From a virus: a stretch of DNA of 53,798 bases. Below are positions 20,900-30,162 of this stretch, in pieces (position 1 is the stretch's first letter; each line of letters begins with the position of its first letter). A program made the translations under genes and the position numbers. The notes beneath the pieces were generated by a model, which saw only the letters and a list, made by a program, of their open reading frames with translations, was not told the origin of the DNA and searched no databases. The DNA lies in IMG/VR virus record IMGVR_UViG_3300031576_001304, positions 1 through 53,798 of that record. One strand, given 5' to 3'.

Positions 20900-22367
20900 T
20901 GTCTCTTTGCCCATCAATCAGCTCGACGCACGCCACCCGTCGCTCACCGAGGGCCTACTGGAAGCCTGGGACTCAATTGATCTTCTGGCGTCTGGCGGTC
21001 ACCAGATCAAGGCGGCGGCATCGCGCTTTCTCTGGAAGCGTGAAAAGGAACTGTCCGAGGTCTACCAGGCACGTCTGTCGGCCTTCACGTACCAGGACAT
21101 TCTCGGGACGGCGACCGGCTGGTATGAGGCCGCAATGTTTGCGGACGACCCGGATATATTCATCAAACCCGACACCGAAGAGTTCTACGTAGCTTTTCTC
21201 GAAAACTGCGACCGTGCCAGAACGAGCCTGGCGCACCTGTTCCGCAAGGTGTTCCTGGATCTTATGCGTTTCGGGTGCTCGTGGATTCTGACCGATCTGC
21301 CAAGGCCGGACGGGGCCCCCGTGACCTTGGCAGAGCAGAGGGCGGCGGGGGCGCTGGACCCGTACCTGGTGCTCTACGATCCGAGGCAAGTCATCAACTG
21401 GGACACGGACCAGCACGGCAACATCACATGGGTGGTTGCCGCTGCGTCTACCGAGCAGCGCGGCTTTGCCGCTGAGCCGGTTGTTGTGGATCGCTGGTAC
21501 TACTTCGACCGTAACGAGTACAGGGTGTACGAGGCGCGGCGCGAGAAGCGAGACGAGAAGGCGACAACAGCAACGCTGGTTGATTCCGGTCGTCATGCCC
21601 TGTCCCGTGTTGGCCGAGTCCCGCTACGCCGGCTGTGTGTGCCATCAGAATTGTGGATCGGCAACCGAGCTCTGTTGCCGGCCGTGGCGCACCTGAATTT
21701 ACAGAACGCTCACAACTGGGGGCTGCATCGGTCGTGCCTTCCGGTCTTGTACGTCAAGGGCGATTTCGAGCATCCGCCATCTATCTCGGAAGTGTCGTAC
21801 CTGCACATCTCGGAGAAAGGCGAGATCGGATACGTCGAGCCGTCCGGTTCCACCTATCAGGTTGCGGCTGATGAGATTGGCCGGCTCCGCGAGGAAACCT
21901 ACCGGCAGATGTACCTCCAGGCGCAGGGCCGTTCAACGGAGGCCACGCCTGCGGCGCAAAGCGGAGTGTCGAAGGAATTGGACATGGCGCCAGCCCGCGA
22001 CATCCTGAACGGGTTCGGCGACATCCTTCTGGCCGGAATGCGGCAGGTGCTCGAAGACGTAGCCGCCGCCCGCGGCGATAACCTGACGTTCGACCTGCGC
22101 GGGTTCACGTTCGACGATCAGAACGTGGACACCGAGATTCGGAGCGCCCAACACGCCCTGGACCTGGCCATTCCGAGCGAGACGCTGGAGCGCGAGATCC
22201 AAAAACGGGCGGCGCGTTGCTTGCTCAAAGATGCCCGGCCCGAGCTCGTCGAGAAAGTGGAGGCCGAGATCGACGGTGCATTGACACGCCGGGAGACACA
22301 GATTGAGGACGAGGAGCGCCAAGCAGGGCGGTTCCGGGAATCGCTCGGACAAGGGGTGAACGAATGA
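20892..22367 (+). CDS. Portal protein (DUF4055-like)
   Basis: A 491-residue portal forming the dodecameric vertex for DNA entry and tail attachment. Support: its place after terminase, its length, and the portal-type segments DPYLVLYDPRQVINWDTDQH, GRVPLRRLCVPSEL, and LNLQNAHNWGLHRSCLPVLY. A long C-terminal helix (EKVEAEIDGALTRRETQIED) matches the stem/crown helices. It resembles the DUF4055 portal group. Read from a TTG at 20892 overlapping the previous gene by eight bases. Confidence 0.86.
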   Translation: MPDVSLPINQLDARHPSLTEGLLEAWDSIDLLASGGHQIKAAASRFLWKREKELSEVYQARLSAFTYQDILGTATGWYEAAMFADDPDIFIKPDTEEFYVAFLENCDRARTSLAHLFRKVFLDLMRFGCSWILTDLPRPDGAPVTLAEQRAAGALDPYLVLYDPRQVINWDTDQHGNITWVVAAASTEQRGFAAEPVVVDRWYYFDRNEYRVYEARREKRDEKATTATLVDSGRHALSRVGRVPLRRLCVPSELWIGNRALLPAVAHLNLQNAHNWGLHRSCLPVLYVKGDFEHPPSISEVSYLHISEKGEIGYVEPSGSTYQVAADEIGRLREETYRQMYLQAQGRSTEATPAAQSGVSKELDMAPARDILNGFGDILLAGMRQVLEDVAAARGDNLTFDLRGFTFDDQNVDTEIRSAQHALDLAIPSETLEREIQKRAARCLLKDARPELVEKVEAEIDGALTRRETQIEDEERQAGRFRESLGQGVNE

Positions 22368-22525
22368 AAGAAGCAGTTCTGTTTCTATTGCGGTACGTCG
22401 AGAGGTTTGGTGATACGCCACACAGCGCACAGGCCACAAGGTTTCTCGATGGCTTGGCCTTGGATGAAGGGCAGCCGGAAGAACCAGTGAGGTTCGGCGC
22501 CGGGGAGATCGGACCAAATGCCTGA
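22364..22525 (+). CDS. Small hypothetical protein (53 aa)
   Basis: A 53-residue acidic protein (MKEAVLFLLRYVERFGDTPH..., ending RFGAGEIGPNA). It starts in an ATGA overlap with the portal stop and itself overlaps the next gene's start by eight bases. Too short to assign; the tight overlaps on both sides are the evidence. Confidence 0.65.
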   Translation: MKEAVLFLLRYVERFGDTPHSAQATRFLDGLALDEGQPEEPVRFGAGEIGPNA

Positions 22526-23165
22526 GCCCAACCAGGATGACAAAGCGGCGGCGGAAGCCGCGTCGCAGGCCGCCATTCTGAAACTCATCACCGACACGGT
22601 CGCCACGGCCATAGGTGCCGCCGAAAAGCGCTACGCCAAACAGATAAAGGCTATCGAAGACAAGCTGCCGTTGCCAACTTCTGCGCCAGCGCCGGATCCC
22701 GAGTCTGGCGACAAGACCAAGCCAGACCCGCAGACGGCCAAGCTACTCAAGCAGGTCGAGGCACTGACGACAAAGCTGGAGGCGACCGAGAAGGCGCGCG
22801 TCGACACTGAGCTCAAGGCCGAAGAGAAAGACCGGCACTCGCAGATCCGCAGCGCCCTGTCGCGGTTCCAGTTTGCCGGCGAACGGGCAGCCGAGGCCGC
22901 GTTCCTGATCTTCCGGGATCAGGTCCGCCGCTCCGATGACGGTTCTCTTGTCGGCGGCGATGATGCTCCACTCTCACAGTTCTTCGACGAGGCGATGAAG
23001 TCGCACGAGTACCTTCTGGCTCCAAAGCAGACCGGTGGAGCCGGAGCTGTCGGCGGGTCTTCATCGAGAAGCAAGAGCATCACACTTGATGAGATCAAGC
23101 CTGGTATGACCAAGGAGCAAGAGGCGGCCGCCGTTGCTTCGATCAGCCATGTGCTCGGACGTTAA
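22518..23165 (+). CDS. Scaffolding-like protein
   Basis: A 215-residue, highly charged, helical protein directly before the coat gene. Two coiled-coil stretches (KLITDTVATAIGAAEKRYAK; LLKQVEALTTKLEATEKARV) flank a Pro-rich linker (LPTSAPAPDPESG). The C-terminus (ITLDEIKPGMTKEQEAAAV) is a helix that could bind the coat. Position and composition are those of a scaffold that guides procapsid assembly. No protease motif is seen. Confidence 0.75.
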   Translation: MPEPNQDDKAAAEAASQAAILKLITDTVATAIGAAEKRYAKQIKAIEDKLPLPTSAPAPDPESGDKTKPDPQTAKLLKQVEALTTKLEATEKARVDTELKAEEKDRHSQIRSALSRFQFAGERAAEAAFLIFRDQVRRSDDGSLVGGDDAPLSQFFDEAMKSHEYLLAPKQTGGAGAVGGSSSRSKSITLDEIKPGMTKEQEAAAVASISHVLGR

Positions 23166-23190
23166 TTAAGGCGGCCAAAAGGAGAAACTC

Positions 23191-24090
23191 ATGGCGAATG
23201 AAATTACTTCCGCGAACGTCGCCCAGGCCATTGTCAAACTGGTCGCAGCGCGCGCGCTCCCCGCCCTTGTCAACAACCTGGTCATGGGCAACCTGGTCAA
23301 TCGGGACTTCGAGGCGACACTGGCGCAGGCCGGCGACACCGTGAACGTGCCGATTGCTCCGGCGATGACCGCCAACAACATCGCCGAGGCGGGAACGGTC
23401 ACAAACCAGAACCCAAGCTTGGGCAACGCGCAGATCGTGCTGAACACGCACGCCGAAGCGACGTTCCAGATTCCCGACGTGACAAAGATCCTGGCGCTCC
23501 CCGATCTGATGGCGATTTACATGCGCCCGGCGATCAACGCCTTGGCCGAGAAAGTCGAGGGTGACCTGCTCGGCTTGTACGCGAACCTGACGGCGAACGC
23601 GGCGGTCGGTACCGGCAATACGGCGCTGACCGAAGCCGTTATCGACAACGCGGAGACGGCCTTGTTCAAGGCCAAAGTTCCGGCGCCGGAACCAAAATTC
23701 CTGGTGCTGAGTTCGGACGCCTACGCACAGGTGCGTCAACTCGCGCGCTTCACCGAGTCGCAGACCCTCGGCAGTGGAGCCGCGATTGCCAGCGGCGCGG
23801 TCGGAACGCTGAAGGGCTTCAGCGTGTTCCGTTCTCAGGGGGTGAAGAAGGTTTCGACCACGACCTACAACCTGGCGTTCGCTCGTGACTCCTTTGGTTT
23901 GGTCATCCGGCGCCTGCCGCAGCCCCTTCCCGGAACTGGCGCCATCGCCGAGTATGCCGAAGAGGGCGGGTTTGGCGTGCGCGTCATCATGAGCTACCAG
24001 CCCAACACGTTGGCACAGCAGTTCACGGTGGACGTGCTTTATGGAGCCGCCGTGTTGCGTAACGTGTTCGGGGTCCAGGTTCTCAACTAG
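23191..24090 (+). CDS. Major capsid protein (P22-like coat)
   Basis: A 299-residue coat protein. N-terminal NLVMGNLVNRDFEATLAQAG and DTVNVPIAPAM match the P22 gp5-like coat family. The HK97-like core follows: LADLMAIYMRPAINALAEK-type spine helix, FLVLSSDAYAQV, LKGFSVFRSQG, and the C-terminal LPGTGAIAEYAEEGGFGVRV. AAAGGAG lies before ATG 23191. It is smaller than P22 coat (430), and the extra insertion domain of P22 appears absent. Confidence 0.9.
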   Translation: MANEITSANVAQAIVKLVAARALPALVNNLVMGNLVNRDFEATLAQAGDTVNVPIAPAMTANNIAEAGTVTNQNPSLGNAQIVLNTHAEATFQIPDVTKILALPDLMAIYMRPAINALAEKVEGDLLGLYANLTANAAVGTGNTALTEAVIDNAETALFKAKVPAPEPKFLVLSSDAYAQVRQLARFTESQTLGSGAAIASGAVGTLKGFSVFRSQGVKKVSTTTYNLAFARDSFGLVIRRLPQPLPGTGAIAEYAEEGGFGVRVIMSYQPNTLAQQFTVDVLYGAAVLRNVFGVQVLN

Positions 24091-24105
24091 GCAGGGGGGC
24101 CCTCT

Positions 24106-24441
24106 GTGACCATATCTGAGTACTGGGCCGGCGTCCGCGAATCGGCCGTCGGCCTACCAGAAGAAACCTGGCTCATCTCGCTAGACAACAGGGAGAAAGG
24201 TTCCACGTCTGGTCGGGTCGTTCAAGCTACCCGCGACACGGCGGCGAAGCTCATCTTCGAGCGTACGCATCGTGTTGCAACCGAAAACGAGATCCGCGCG
24301 TACCTGTCCGAGCAGGAAAAGGTTCGCGAGGGGATCCTGGAGGCGGAATACCAGAGGAAGCAGCACTTCGCGCTTCCGAAGGAATTGGCCGGCTTGGTTG
24401 AGGCGGTGGTCCGCCAATCCCAGACCGAGAGAAAGAAATAG
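24106..24441 (+). CDS. Small structural or connector-associated protein
   Basis: A 111-residue protein from GTG 24106 with a GGGGGG-rich upstream region. Helical, charged: AAKLIFERTHRVATENEIRA, LSEQEKVREGILEAEYQRK. No signature. It is placed between coat and a possible decoration protein, which suits a head-completion or assembly role. Confidence 0.65.
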   Translation: MTISEYWAGVRESAVGLPEETWLISLDNREKGSTSGRVVQATRDTAAKLIFERTHRVATENEIRAYLSEQEKVREGILEAEYQRKQHFALPKELAGLVEAVVRQSQTERKK

Positions 24442-24456
24442 GGGCAAAAAAAACAA

Positions 24457-24819
24457 ATGGCTGCCATCACAGCGGTTCAAGCCAAGGTCACCAAGACTGC
24501 GGCTTTCAATGGAGCGAGTTTGGACATCTCCGGCATCACCGGCGATTGGACGCTGGTCCTCAAAGTGGACAAGCTTACCGCCGGCAAGAAGGCGCGGTTC
24601 ACGTTCGAGGATTCGGTCGATGCGTTCACCGCCAAGATCGCCGGCCCGTCGTTCAGCGTCAAGGGCGAGGTCGCACCCGAGGCGGACAGGACGTTCAGTG
24701 TCAAGAAGGCGGACTTCCCGTCGCTACGGTTCGGGACCGGTAGCGCCGTGCTGCGGTTGGCGTTGACCGAAATCGACGCGAGCTCGTCTGTCGATTACGA
24801 GGCTTGGCTGGAGCAGTAG
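24457..24819 (+). CDS. Possible head decoration protein
   Basis: A 120-residue beta-rich protein (AAFNGASLDISGITGDWTLV, FTAKIAGPSFSVKGEVAPEA). It has no Cys and regular strand alternation, and it lies right after the coat operon. An A-rich leader, not a Shine-Dalgarno sequence, precedes ATG 24457. Small beta barrels here are often cement proteins. Confidence 0.65.
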   Translation: MAAITAVQAKVTKTAAFNGASLDISGITGDWTLVLKVDKLTAGKKARFTFEDSVDAFTAKIAGPSFSVKGEVAPEADRTFSVKKADFPSLRFGTGSAVLRLALTEIDASSSVDYEAWLEQ

Positions 24820-24859
24820 ACACGGCGGGACGACAAATCCCGCCCAAAAAGCTCACACG

Positions 24860-25969
24860 ATGGCGCTTCAGTCTGTTACCGGGGCCTTCTACCCGGACTT
24901 CCCGAACCTGAACGTGACAATGGGAGCGGCGGCGTCCTCTTCTCTTCTTCTGGACGCCGCCGGCGAGAAGGTCGCCTTCATATTTCGTGCTCCCAAGACC
25001 GGCACGCTGAGTGCAGTTACGTTCTTGACTGGCACGGTTACCACCGGCCAGACAATGAAGGTGTCATTCCAGGACGTTAGCGCGGCGGACGGAAACCCGG
25101 ACGGAGTTGTCGATCAGTTTCGCACCGTTTCCATTGCAGATACGGATGATGACGTCGCAAAGACCACCGGGATTATATCCAGCGACGGAACTGACGGCGG
25201 CACCAAGAGGAGCGTGACCAAGGGTGATCTCCTCGCCGTAGTAGTCGAGTTCGATTCCACGCCGGGGAACCTCAATCTTAAATTGTGGCGCACGGTTTCG
25301 ACACAACAATACGATCTCCACCAATGCTACGTGCGCCACTTCACTGCATCATGGGCATCGGCGGGCGGGCTCCTGCCGGCATTCGCTGTCCAGTACGACG
25401 ACAGCAGCTACGGCTACATCGCCGGGTCAATGCCCGCTGTTACCGTGGGAGATGCGTCGGCATTCCTCGTTAACACCGGCTCAAACCCTGACGAAATATC
25501 GCTCCTTTTCTCGCTCCCGTTTCCTTGTAAAGCGGACGGCGTGCGATGCTCCCTGGACGCGGACGGGGACGCGGACGTGGTGCTGTACGATTCAGACGGC
25601 TCAACCGTTCTTGCGAGCGTGACGCTAGACAAGGACATCCGGGCGTCTACGTCGGCCGATGTTTGTGTTGTCCCGTTTTCAGCGGAGGTCAGCCTGGCGA
25701 AGGATACCAACTACCGCTTGGCGATCAAGCCAACCACCACAACAAATGTCGGCATACCCAGGATTACCTTCTTCAGTAACGCTGCAATGGCGCAGGCCGG
25801 TGGAGGCGTGAACATCAACTGGTCGCAGCGTGTCGACGCAGGTTCCTGGTCCAACAACAACACCATTCGACCCTGTATCTCGCTGCGCATATCCGCGCTC
25901 GATGATGGCGTGGGCGGTGGCGGTGGCCTGCTGGTGCACCCCGGCATGGCCGGTGGCATGAGGGGGTGA
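24860..25969 (+). CDS. Virion beta-sandwich protein with Gly-rich tail
   Basis: A 369-residue beta-rich protein. Two similar-looking lobes (about residues 20-150 and 170-330) end with VGGGGGLLVHPGMAGGMRG, a Gly-rich terminus commonly found on phage fibre or head-fibre proteins of this type. Segments such as DADGDADVVLYDSDGSTV and KDTNYRLAIKPTTTTNVGIP look like jelly-roll or carbohydrate-binding strands. A head fibre or decoration role is inferred from position. Confidence 0.7.
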   Translation: MALQSVTGAFYPDFPNLNVTMGAAASSSLLLDAAGEKVAFIFRAPKTGTLSAVTFLTGTVTTGQTMKVSFQDVSAADGNPDGVVDQFRTVSIADTDDDVAKTTGIISSDGTDGGTKRSVTKGDLLAVVVEFDSTPGNLNLKLWRTVSTQQYDLHQCYVRHFTASWASAGGLLPAFAVQYDDSSYGYIAGSMPAVTVGDASAFLVNTGSNPDEISLLFSLPFPCKADGVRCSLDADGDADVVLYDSDGSTVLASVTLDKDIRASTSADVCVVPFSAEVSLAKDTNYRLAIKPTTTTNVGIPRITFFSNAAMAQAGGGVNINWSQRVDAGSWSNNNTIRPCISLRISALDDGVGGGGGLLVHPGMAGGMRG

Positions 25970-25970
25970 C

Positions 25971-26729
25971 GTGAAAGAGATCGTCAAGAAGGGGGCAACC
26001 TCTCATACGCTCCTGTTGTTCATTCAGGACAGTTCGTCTGCCACGGGAGCCGGCAAGACTGGGATTGTGTTCAATTCCGCTGGCCTGACTTGCTACTACG
26101 TGCGCCCGGCGGCTAACCCGGTAGCCGTGACCCTCGCCACGCAGACCGTTACTGGAGCGTACTCCTCGGGCGGGTTTGTCGAGATCGACGCAACGAACAT
26201 GCCAGGGTTCTACAGATTCGACATTCCAGATGCGGCCGTGGCTGCCGGGGCCTCAAAGGTGGGCGTCTTGTTCAAGGGCGCAACCAACATGGCTCCGCTG
26301 CCCCTGGAGATTCAGCTTGTGGACTTCGACCCGAACGACGCTGCCGGGCTTGGGTTGAGCCGTCTGGATGCGGCAATCACGACCCGCAGCTCGCACTCAG
26401 CCGCTGACGTGTGGACATCAGCGACACGAACGCTCACGGCGTTCGGGTTCTCTGTGACAGTCGGTACAAACAACGACAAGACCGGCTACTCTCTAACGGC
26501 GGCGGAAGAGACGGCCATCGCCGACGCACTCTTGAAGCGGGATATGTCTGTTGTGTCGGGCGAGGCTTCGCGTTCGCCGCTGAATGCCCTGAGAGCCTTG
26601 CGGAACAAGGCCAGCATCTCCGGAACCACTTTGACGGTGACCAAAGAGGATGATACGGCGTCTGCGTGGACGGCGACAATAACAACTGACGCCGCCGCGC
26701 AACCGATCACCGCGGTTGACCCGGCATGA
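25971..26729 (+). CDS. Virion protein, head-proximal fibre type
   Basis: A 252-residue protein from GTG 25971. The repeated module GFYRFDIPDAAVAAGASKVG followed by FKGATNMAPLPLEIQLVDFD is familiar from uncharacterised virion proteins of siphophages and podophages. The second half (LSRLDAAITTRSSHSAADVW, LTVTKEDDTASAWTATI) is beta-rich. It lies within the head-to-tail joining set. I cannot say whether it is a fibre or a connector. Confidence 0.7.
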   Translation: MKEIVKKGATSHTLLLFIQDSSSATGAGKTGIVFNSAGLTCYYVRPAANPVAVTLATQTVTGAYSSGGFVEIDATNMPGFYRFDIPDAAVAAGASKVGVLFKGATNMAPLPLEIQLVDFDPNDAAGLGLSRLDAAITTRSSHSAADVWTSATRTLTAFGFSVTVGTNNDKTGYSLTAAEETAIADALLKRDMSVVSGEASRSPLNALRALRNKASISGTTLTVTKEDDTASAWTATITTDAAAQPITAVDPA

Positions 26730-26860
26730 GGTTCTTCCGGTTCTTGTTCCGGTGGGGCAGCGTTCAAATTGTTGCCACATCGGAAGAGCGCACGGCGAGG
26801 GTGCCGGCCGAGTCGAGGGCTGCGTTCGTTTCCGTTGAATCGAGGACCGCGAAAGCATGA
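26726..26860 (+). CDS. Very small basic protein (44 aa)
   Basis: A 44-residue protein (MRFFRFLFRWGSVQIVATS..., then AESRAAFVSVESRTAKA). It is linked by ATGA overlaps at both ends. The C-terminal VPAESRAAFVSVESR resembles a small beta repeat that often precedes fibre-tail adaptor genes. Short, but the overlaps make it likely real. Confidence 0.6.
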   Translation: MRFFRFLFRWGSVQIVATSEERTARVPAESRAAFVSVESRTAKA

Positions 26861-27132
26861 GCGTGCTTGCGAAATATTCCAAAGATCCGGACAGCACGCT
26901 CGATTTCTCGATTGACTGGGCTGATTGGATCGGGACAGACACGATCTCGCTCAGCAAGTGGATCATTCCTGGCGACCTGACCATCACCAATCAGTCCAAC
27001 AGTTCGACCAAGGCCACGGTTTGGCTCAAAGGCGGCGTTGCCGGCAAGACCTACTACGTGGTGAACCGCATCACGACATCCGGCGGGCGCGTCGACGACC
27101 GGACTCTCGAAATCCGCGCGGAGCACAAATGA
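26857..27132 (+). CDS. Phage fibre-tail adaptor-like protein
   Basis: A 91-residue protein: KDPDSTLDFSIDWADWIGTD, ISLSKWIIPGDLTITNQSN, KATVWLKGGVAGKTYYVVNR, TTSGGRVDDRTLEIRAEHK. The whole matches the small Ig-like fold known as phage fibre-tail adaptor, which links capsid or head proteins. It is ATGA-coupled to the next gene. Good family fit from memory of the conserved pattern. Confidence 0.82.
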   Translation: MSVLAKYSKDPDSTLDFSIDWADWIGTDTISLSKWIIPGDLTITNQSNSSTKATVWLKGGVAGKTYYVVNRITTSGGRVDDRTLEIRAEHK

Positions 27133-28058
27133 GCCTTTTCACGGATAACGACGTGGTAACTCGCGCCTCCCTGGTCACCATTGACCCAGAACTGCCTGAC
27201 GTGTCGACCGCCGAGGACATCTCGATTGAGGGCGGCGCAATCAGTACAGCCTGGAACGAGGCCGCCAGCGCATTGTCTGCCGCTGTCCAGCGGTTCGGCG
27301 AACCAGCAGTGCCCGTGTACCCATACGCCTCGTTCGGCGTCAACCAGCCGCGCGTTCGGTTGTCGCAGCTCGTCACCACATCGTTCAATCGGGGGCGCGT
27401 GACTCCGCTGGTCTCGTGGATGCAGGCCGTCGCAATCGAGGCGTTCTATGCCGCGGCGGTGAACCGACGTGTGTCAGATCGGTACAGCGGAAAACTGTCG
27501 CATTTTTCCGTCCTTCGAAAACGTCGATGGCTGGACCTGTGGGCCGCCGGCCTGCCCGTGGTCGAGCGTCCGCTGCCGTGCCCCGGCGCAATTCACGAGC
27601 CGCTGCTCGGGACATTCTCGGCGTCCAACGTCTCTGACGTTTCCGGCGGCGCAACGGCCGAGACCGCCTACGACGTTGCGATTACCTGGGTGGACGGGTC
27701 AAAGTACGCCTCGGCGACATCAAAGGGAAACGCGGAGTCGGGGCCGGGTGCTGTTGTCAACTTCACGGTCCCATTAAACAGGCTTCTAAGTGTCAGCATC
27801 GCCGGATTGACCGCGCCGGATGGGACCCTGAAGGGCGGCACGGCAGAGGGGACATACTCGCCACTCAAAGCAACGGCATGGAACGTCTACGTGGGCACGC
27901 CAGGCGGCGTGCTCTACCTCCAGAACTCCTCGCCGGTGGCGGTCGCCACGACCAGCTACACGTTGACTGGGGCCCCGACTCTCAGCGGTGCCGCTCTTGA
28001 GCCGGGCCAGTATCCGGACAGCAACATCGCCCTCCAGGTCCACCTGAACCGTGCCTGA
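27129..28058 (+). CDS. Head-tail joining/virion structural protein
   Basis: A 309-residue protein starting MSLFTDNDVVTRASLVTIDP. The N-terminal 150 residues are helical (AWNEAASALSAAVQRFGE, LVSWMQAVAIEAFYAAAVNR, SDRYSGKLSHFSVLRKRRW) in the manner of gp6-like connectors. The C-terminal part is Ig-like (AETAYDVAITWVDGSKYASA; GVLYLQNSSPVAVATTSYTL). A connector with a surface domain is my best reading. The start overlaps the adaptor stop (ATGA). Confidence 0.7.
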   Translation: MSLFTDNDVVTRASLVTIDPELPDVSTAEDISIEGGAISTAWNEAASALSAAVQRFGEPAVPVYPYASFGVNQPRVRLSQLVTTSFNRGRVTPLVSWMQAVAIEAFYAAAVNRRVSDRYSGKLSHFSVLRKRRWLDLWAAGLPVVERPLPCPGAIHEPLLGTFSASNVSDVSGGATAETAYDVAITWVDGSKYASATSKGNAESGPGAVVNFTVPLNRLLSVSIAGLTAPDGTLKGGTAEGTYSPLKATAWNVYVGTPGGVLYLQNSSPVAVATTSYTLTGAPTLSGAALEPGQYPDSNIALQVHLNRA

Positions 28059-28890
28059 TGAGCGCCGTGTAATCACAGAACAGATCGCGCGTATCGTTAA
28101 CCTGACGGGCAAGTTCGAGCGGCAGGTTGAGGGGATACTCGCCTCCGCTCAGGCGCGCGTGGTAGGCCAACTACAGCGGCGACTGGTCATCGAGGACGGG
28201 CAGATCCAGCGCACGCCTGGCAACCAGCAGGTACTACGCCGGATCGACCGGATGTTCAGCGACTCCATGGAGCGGGCCGGCTACGGCCGGTTGACTGAAG
28301 AGTTCGTCCAGACGTTCGATGGGGCGCTACCGCAGTTCCAGGAGATGCTGGAGGCGATCAGCGTCCGGCTGAAGACGCCGCTTCAGGTTCAGTTCGCCCC
28401 TCGGGACATTGACCTGTTCACGACACAGAAGATCAGCGCAGCTTCGCAGCTCGAAACCGTGGTAGACGGCATAGCGGCGGCAGCCAAGAGAAGGGCGCTG
28501 TTCTCTGTCGGGGCGCTGGAGTTCGGCGACATGGTAGAGCAAATAGCGACGGCCTTCGGCCGAACTGTTTCCGAGGCGTCCGGCCTGGCGGCGACCTCTC
28601 AGTCGATGTTCTTTCGGACCGTGGCCGACAGGGGCTACCAACAGATCGAAAAGGGCCTGAAGCCCGGCTCGGTGAAGTACAGCTACGAGGGGCCGCGCGA
28701 CAAGCTGACGCGTCCATTCTGCCGGCGGTTGCTTGAACGCACCAGCAAAGAGCCGATGACCCGCTCTCAGATCGACGCACTGGACAACGGCAGCCTGCCC
28801 AATGCGTTCATCACCGGTGGCGGGTGGAGCTGCCGCCACCAGTGGGTCGTTGCGGAGATGACGCAGGCGGGACAGGGATTGGCAACTTAA
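28051..28890 (+). CDS. Minor head protein, Mu gpF-like
   Basis: A 279-residue protein from GTG 28051. The C-terminal region SYEGPRDKLTRPFCRRLLER, with PMTRSQIDALDNGSLPN and GGGWSCRHQW, is the conserved Cys/His-bearing end of phage Mu F-like/SPP1 gp7-like head morphogenesis proteins. The N-terminal helices would bind the portal. Cys-Cys-His could bind zinc. Such proteins are ejected or cap the portal. Confidence 0.82.
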   Translation: MPDERRVITEQIARIVNLTGKFERQVEGILASAQARVVGQLQRRLVIEDGQIQRTPGNQQVLRRIDRMFSDSMERAGYGRLTEEFVQTFDGALPQFQEMLEAISVRLKTPLQVQFAPRDIDLFTTQKISAASQLETVVDGIAAAAKRRALFSVGALEFGDMVEQIATAFGRTVSEASGLAATSQSMFFRTVADRGYQQIEKGLKPGSVKYSYEGPRDKLTRPFCRRLLERTSKEPMTRSQIDALDNGSLPNAFITGGGWSCRHQWVVAEMTQAGQGLAT

Positions 28891-28978
28891 TCGAATCGGC
28901 CTGCCCTGGAGGAAATGAACCGCCGCTGTTCGTGCTGCACGAGCGCCGGGTAACCGGCGAAAAGGAGGGTTTCCTAAA

Positions 28979-29188
28979 ATGACCGACCTAAAGCTCACTC
29001 TCGGGGCGAAACTGCCAGGCGAAGACCTGGTTGTCGCGGTTCTCGGATTCGTTGCCCGCTTTCGGGAAACGATGGATCCGGACGTCCGCACCGAATGGGA
29101 CCGGATTGCGTTGGCCGACTACAAGGCATGGCGCAAGCTCTGGGTGAACGCCGGGCTGCTTCCCGATGTGGACGTTCCGGACAAGTAA
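28979..29188 (+). CDS. Small hypothetical protein (69 aa)
   Basis: A 69-residue protein (MTDLKLTLGAKLPGEDLVVA..., WDRIALADYKAWRKLWVN) with AAGGAGG upstream. The 88-base space before it has only a 12-codon frame at 28915. Helical C-terminus. No family. Confidence 0.75.
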   Translation: MTDLKLTLGAKLPGEDLVVAVLGFVARFRETMDPDVRTEWDRIALADYKAWRKLWVNAGLLPDVDVPDK

Positions 29189-29621
29189 GGGCGGCGACCC
29201 GGCGGCGAACATTATCCGCCTGCGTGCTTCTGTCGAGCCGACACGCGAGGACAAACTTTACGCCGGCGAGCGCCAGAAGGCTCGAATCCTCGGGCGGACA
29301 TCCATGGGAGTAGACGTGGACGGGAATGCGTTTGCTCCCTACTCCAAGAAGTACGCCGCGAAGAAGCGCGCTCTCGGCCGGCCTGGTGTTGTGGATCTCA
29401 GGGGGCGGAACGCTCCGCACCTGCTTCAGTCCATCGTGGCAAAAGCCCGTAGTGATGATCTCGTTCTTGGGGTCTATGGCGACAAGGCGCGCATCGGACA
29501 GATCCACAACGAGGGCGCCGGCCGGCTCCCGAAGAGGCGATGGTTCGCGGCTTCGCGGAGCGACTTGTCTGCAATGATCCGTGACGTTGGTGCTCGAATC
29601 AAAGCGAGGTTGAAGACTTGA
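29166..29621 (+). CDS. Phage virion morphogenesis / tail completion protein (gpG/HK97 gp10-like)
   Basis: A 151-residue protein overlapping the previous gene by 23 bases. Its pattern (DGNAFAPYSKKYAAKKRALG, LRGRNAPHLLQSIVAKA, GDKARIGQIHNEGAGRLPKR, RWFAASRSDLSAMIRD) is that of the phage virion morphogenesis/HK97-gp10 group, with the IHN-EG box and a RxWFA motif. It acts in head-tail joining. Confidence 0.82.
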   Translation: MWTFRTSKGGDPAANIIRLRASVEPTREDKLYAGERQKARILGRTSMGVDVDGNAFAPYSKKYAAKKRALGRPGVVDLRGRNAPHLLQSIVAKARSDDLVLGVYGDKARIGQIHNEGAGRLPKRRWFAASRSDLSAMIRDVGARIKARLKT

Positions 29622-30151
29622 GCCAGATATCCAAGAAAGTCCGCGACGCAGTGCGCTCTCGGCTGTCGGATTCTACTAACGGGTTCAACGCGAAGCTCTC
29701 TGCCGTAGCAAGCCAATACGGACTCACGCCGTTCACTGTTGACTGGACGACCAGCAGCAAGCAGCTTTTCGAGGCCCGCGCGCACCCGTCCGATCTGGAG
29801 AAGTCCACTCCTTCGAAGTACCCGCTGGTGACGCTGTACGTCTTGCGCGCGCGGAACACCCGCGAGAACAAGCCGCAACTTTTCAGCGGGTTTATCGACG
29901 TGGTGCTCGACTTCCACGTCACCGCCAGAGGCGTCGTGGCGTCAGCGTTGAAAACGCTCCAGGACACCGCCGACGCAATCGAGGACGCGGTGTTCGCGTC
30001 ACTGGATCCGTTCAGCTGGACCGGGGCCTACACTCCGCCCGTGGCGCTGGTCGGCGGCCCGGACCTGGAGCGCGAGCCGGTCGAGATGGACGGCGAGAAC
30101 TGGCGCCAGACGTTGAGTTTTATGTTGACCTTCCAGGTCGATACGAACTGA
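29618..30151 (+). CDS. Tail terminator-like protein
   Basis: A 177-residue protein from a TTG coupled to the previous stop (TTGA). KKVRDAVRSRLSDSTNGFN at the N-terminus, beta strands in the middle (YPLVTLYVLRARNTRENKPQ), helix LKTLQDTADAIEDAVFA and a final strand (TLSFMLTFQVDTN) suit the gpU/gp6-like terminator fold. Position before the tail tube supports this. Assignment by pattern and place. Confidence 0.7.
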   Translation: MSQISKKVRDAVRSRLSDSTNGFNAKLSAVASQYGLTPFTVDWTTSSKQLFEARAHPSDLEKSTPSKYPLVTLYVLRARNTRENKPQLFSGFIDVVLDFHVTARGVVASALKTLQDTADAIEDAVFASLDPFSWTGAYTPPVALVGGPDLEREPVEMDGENWRQTLSFMLTFQVDTN

Positions 30152-30162
30152 GGGTGTCCCCA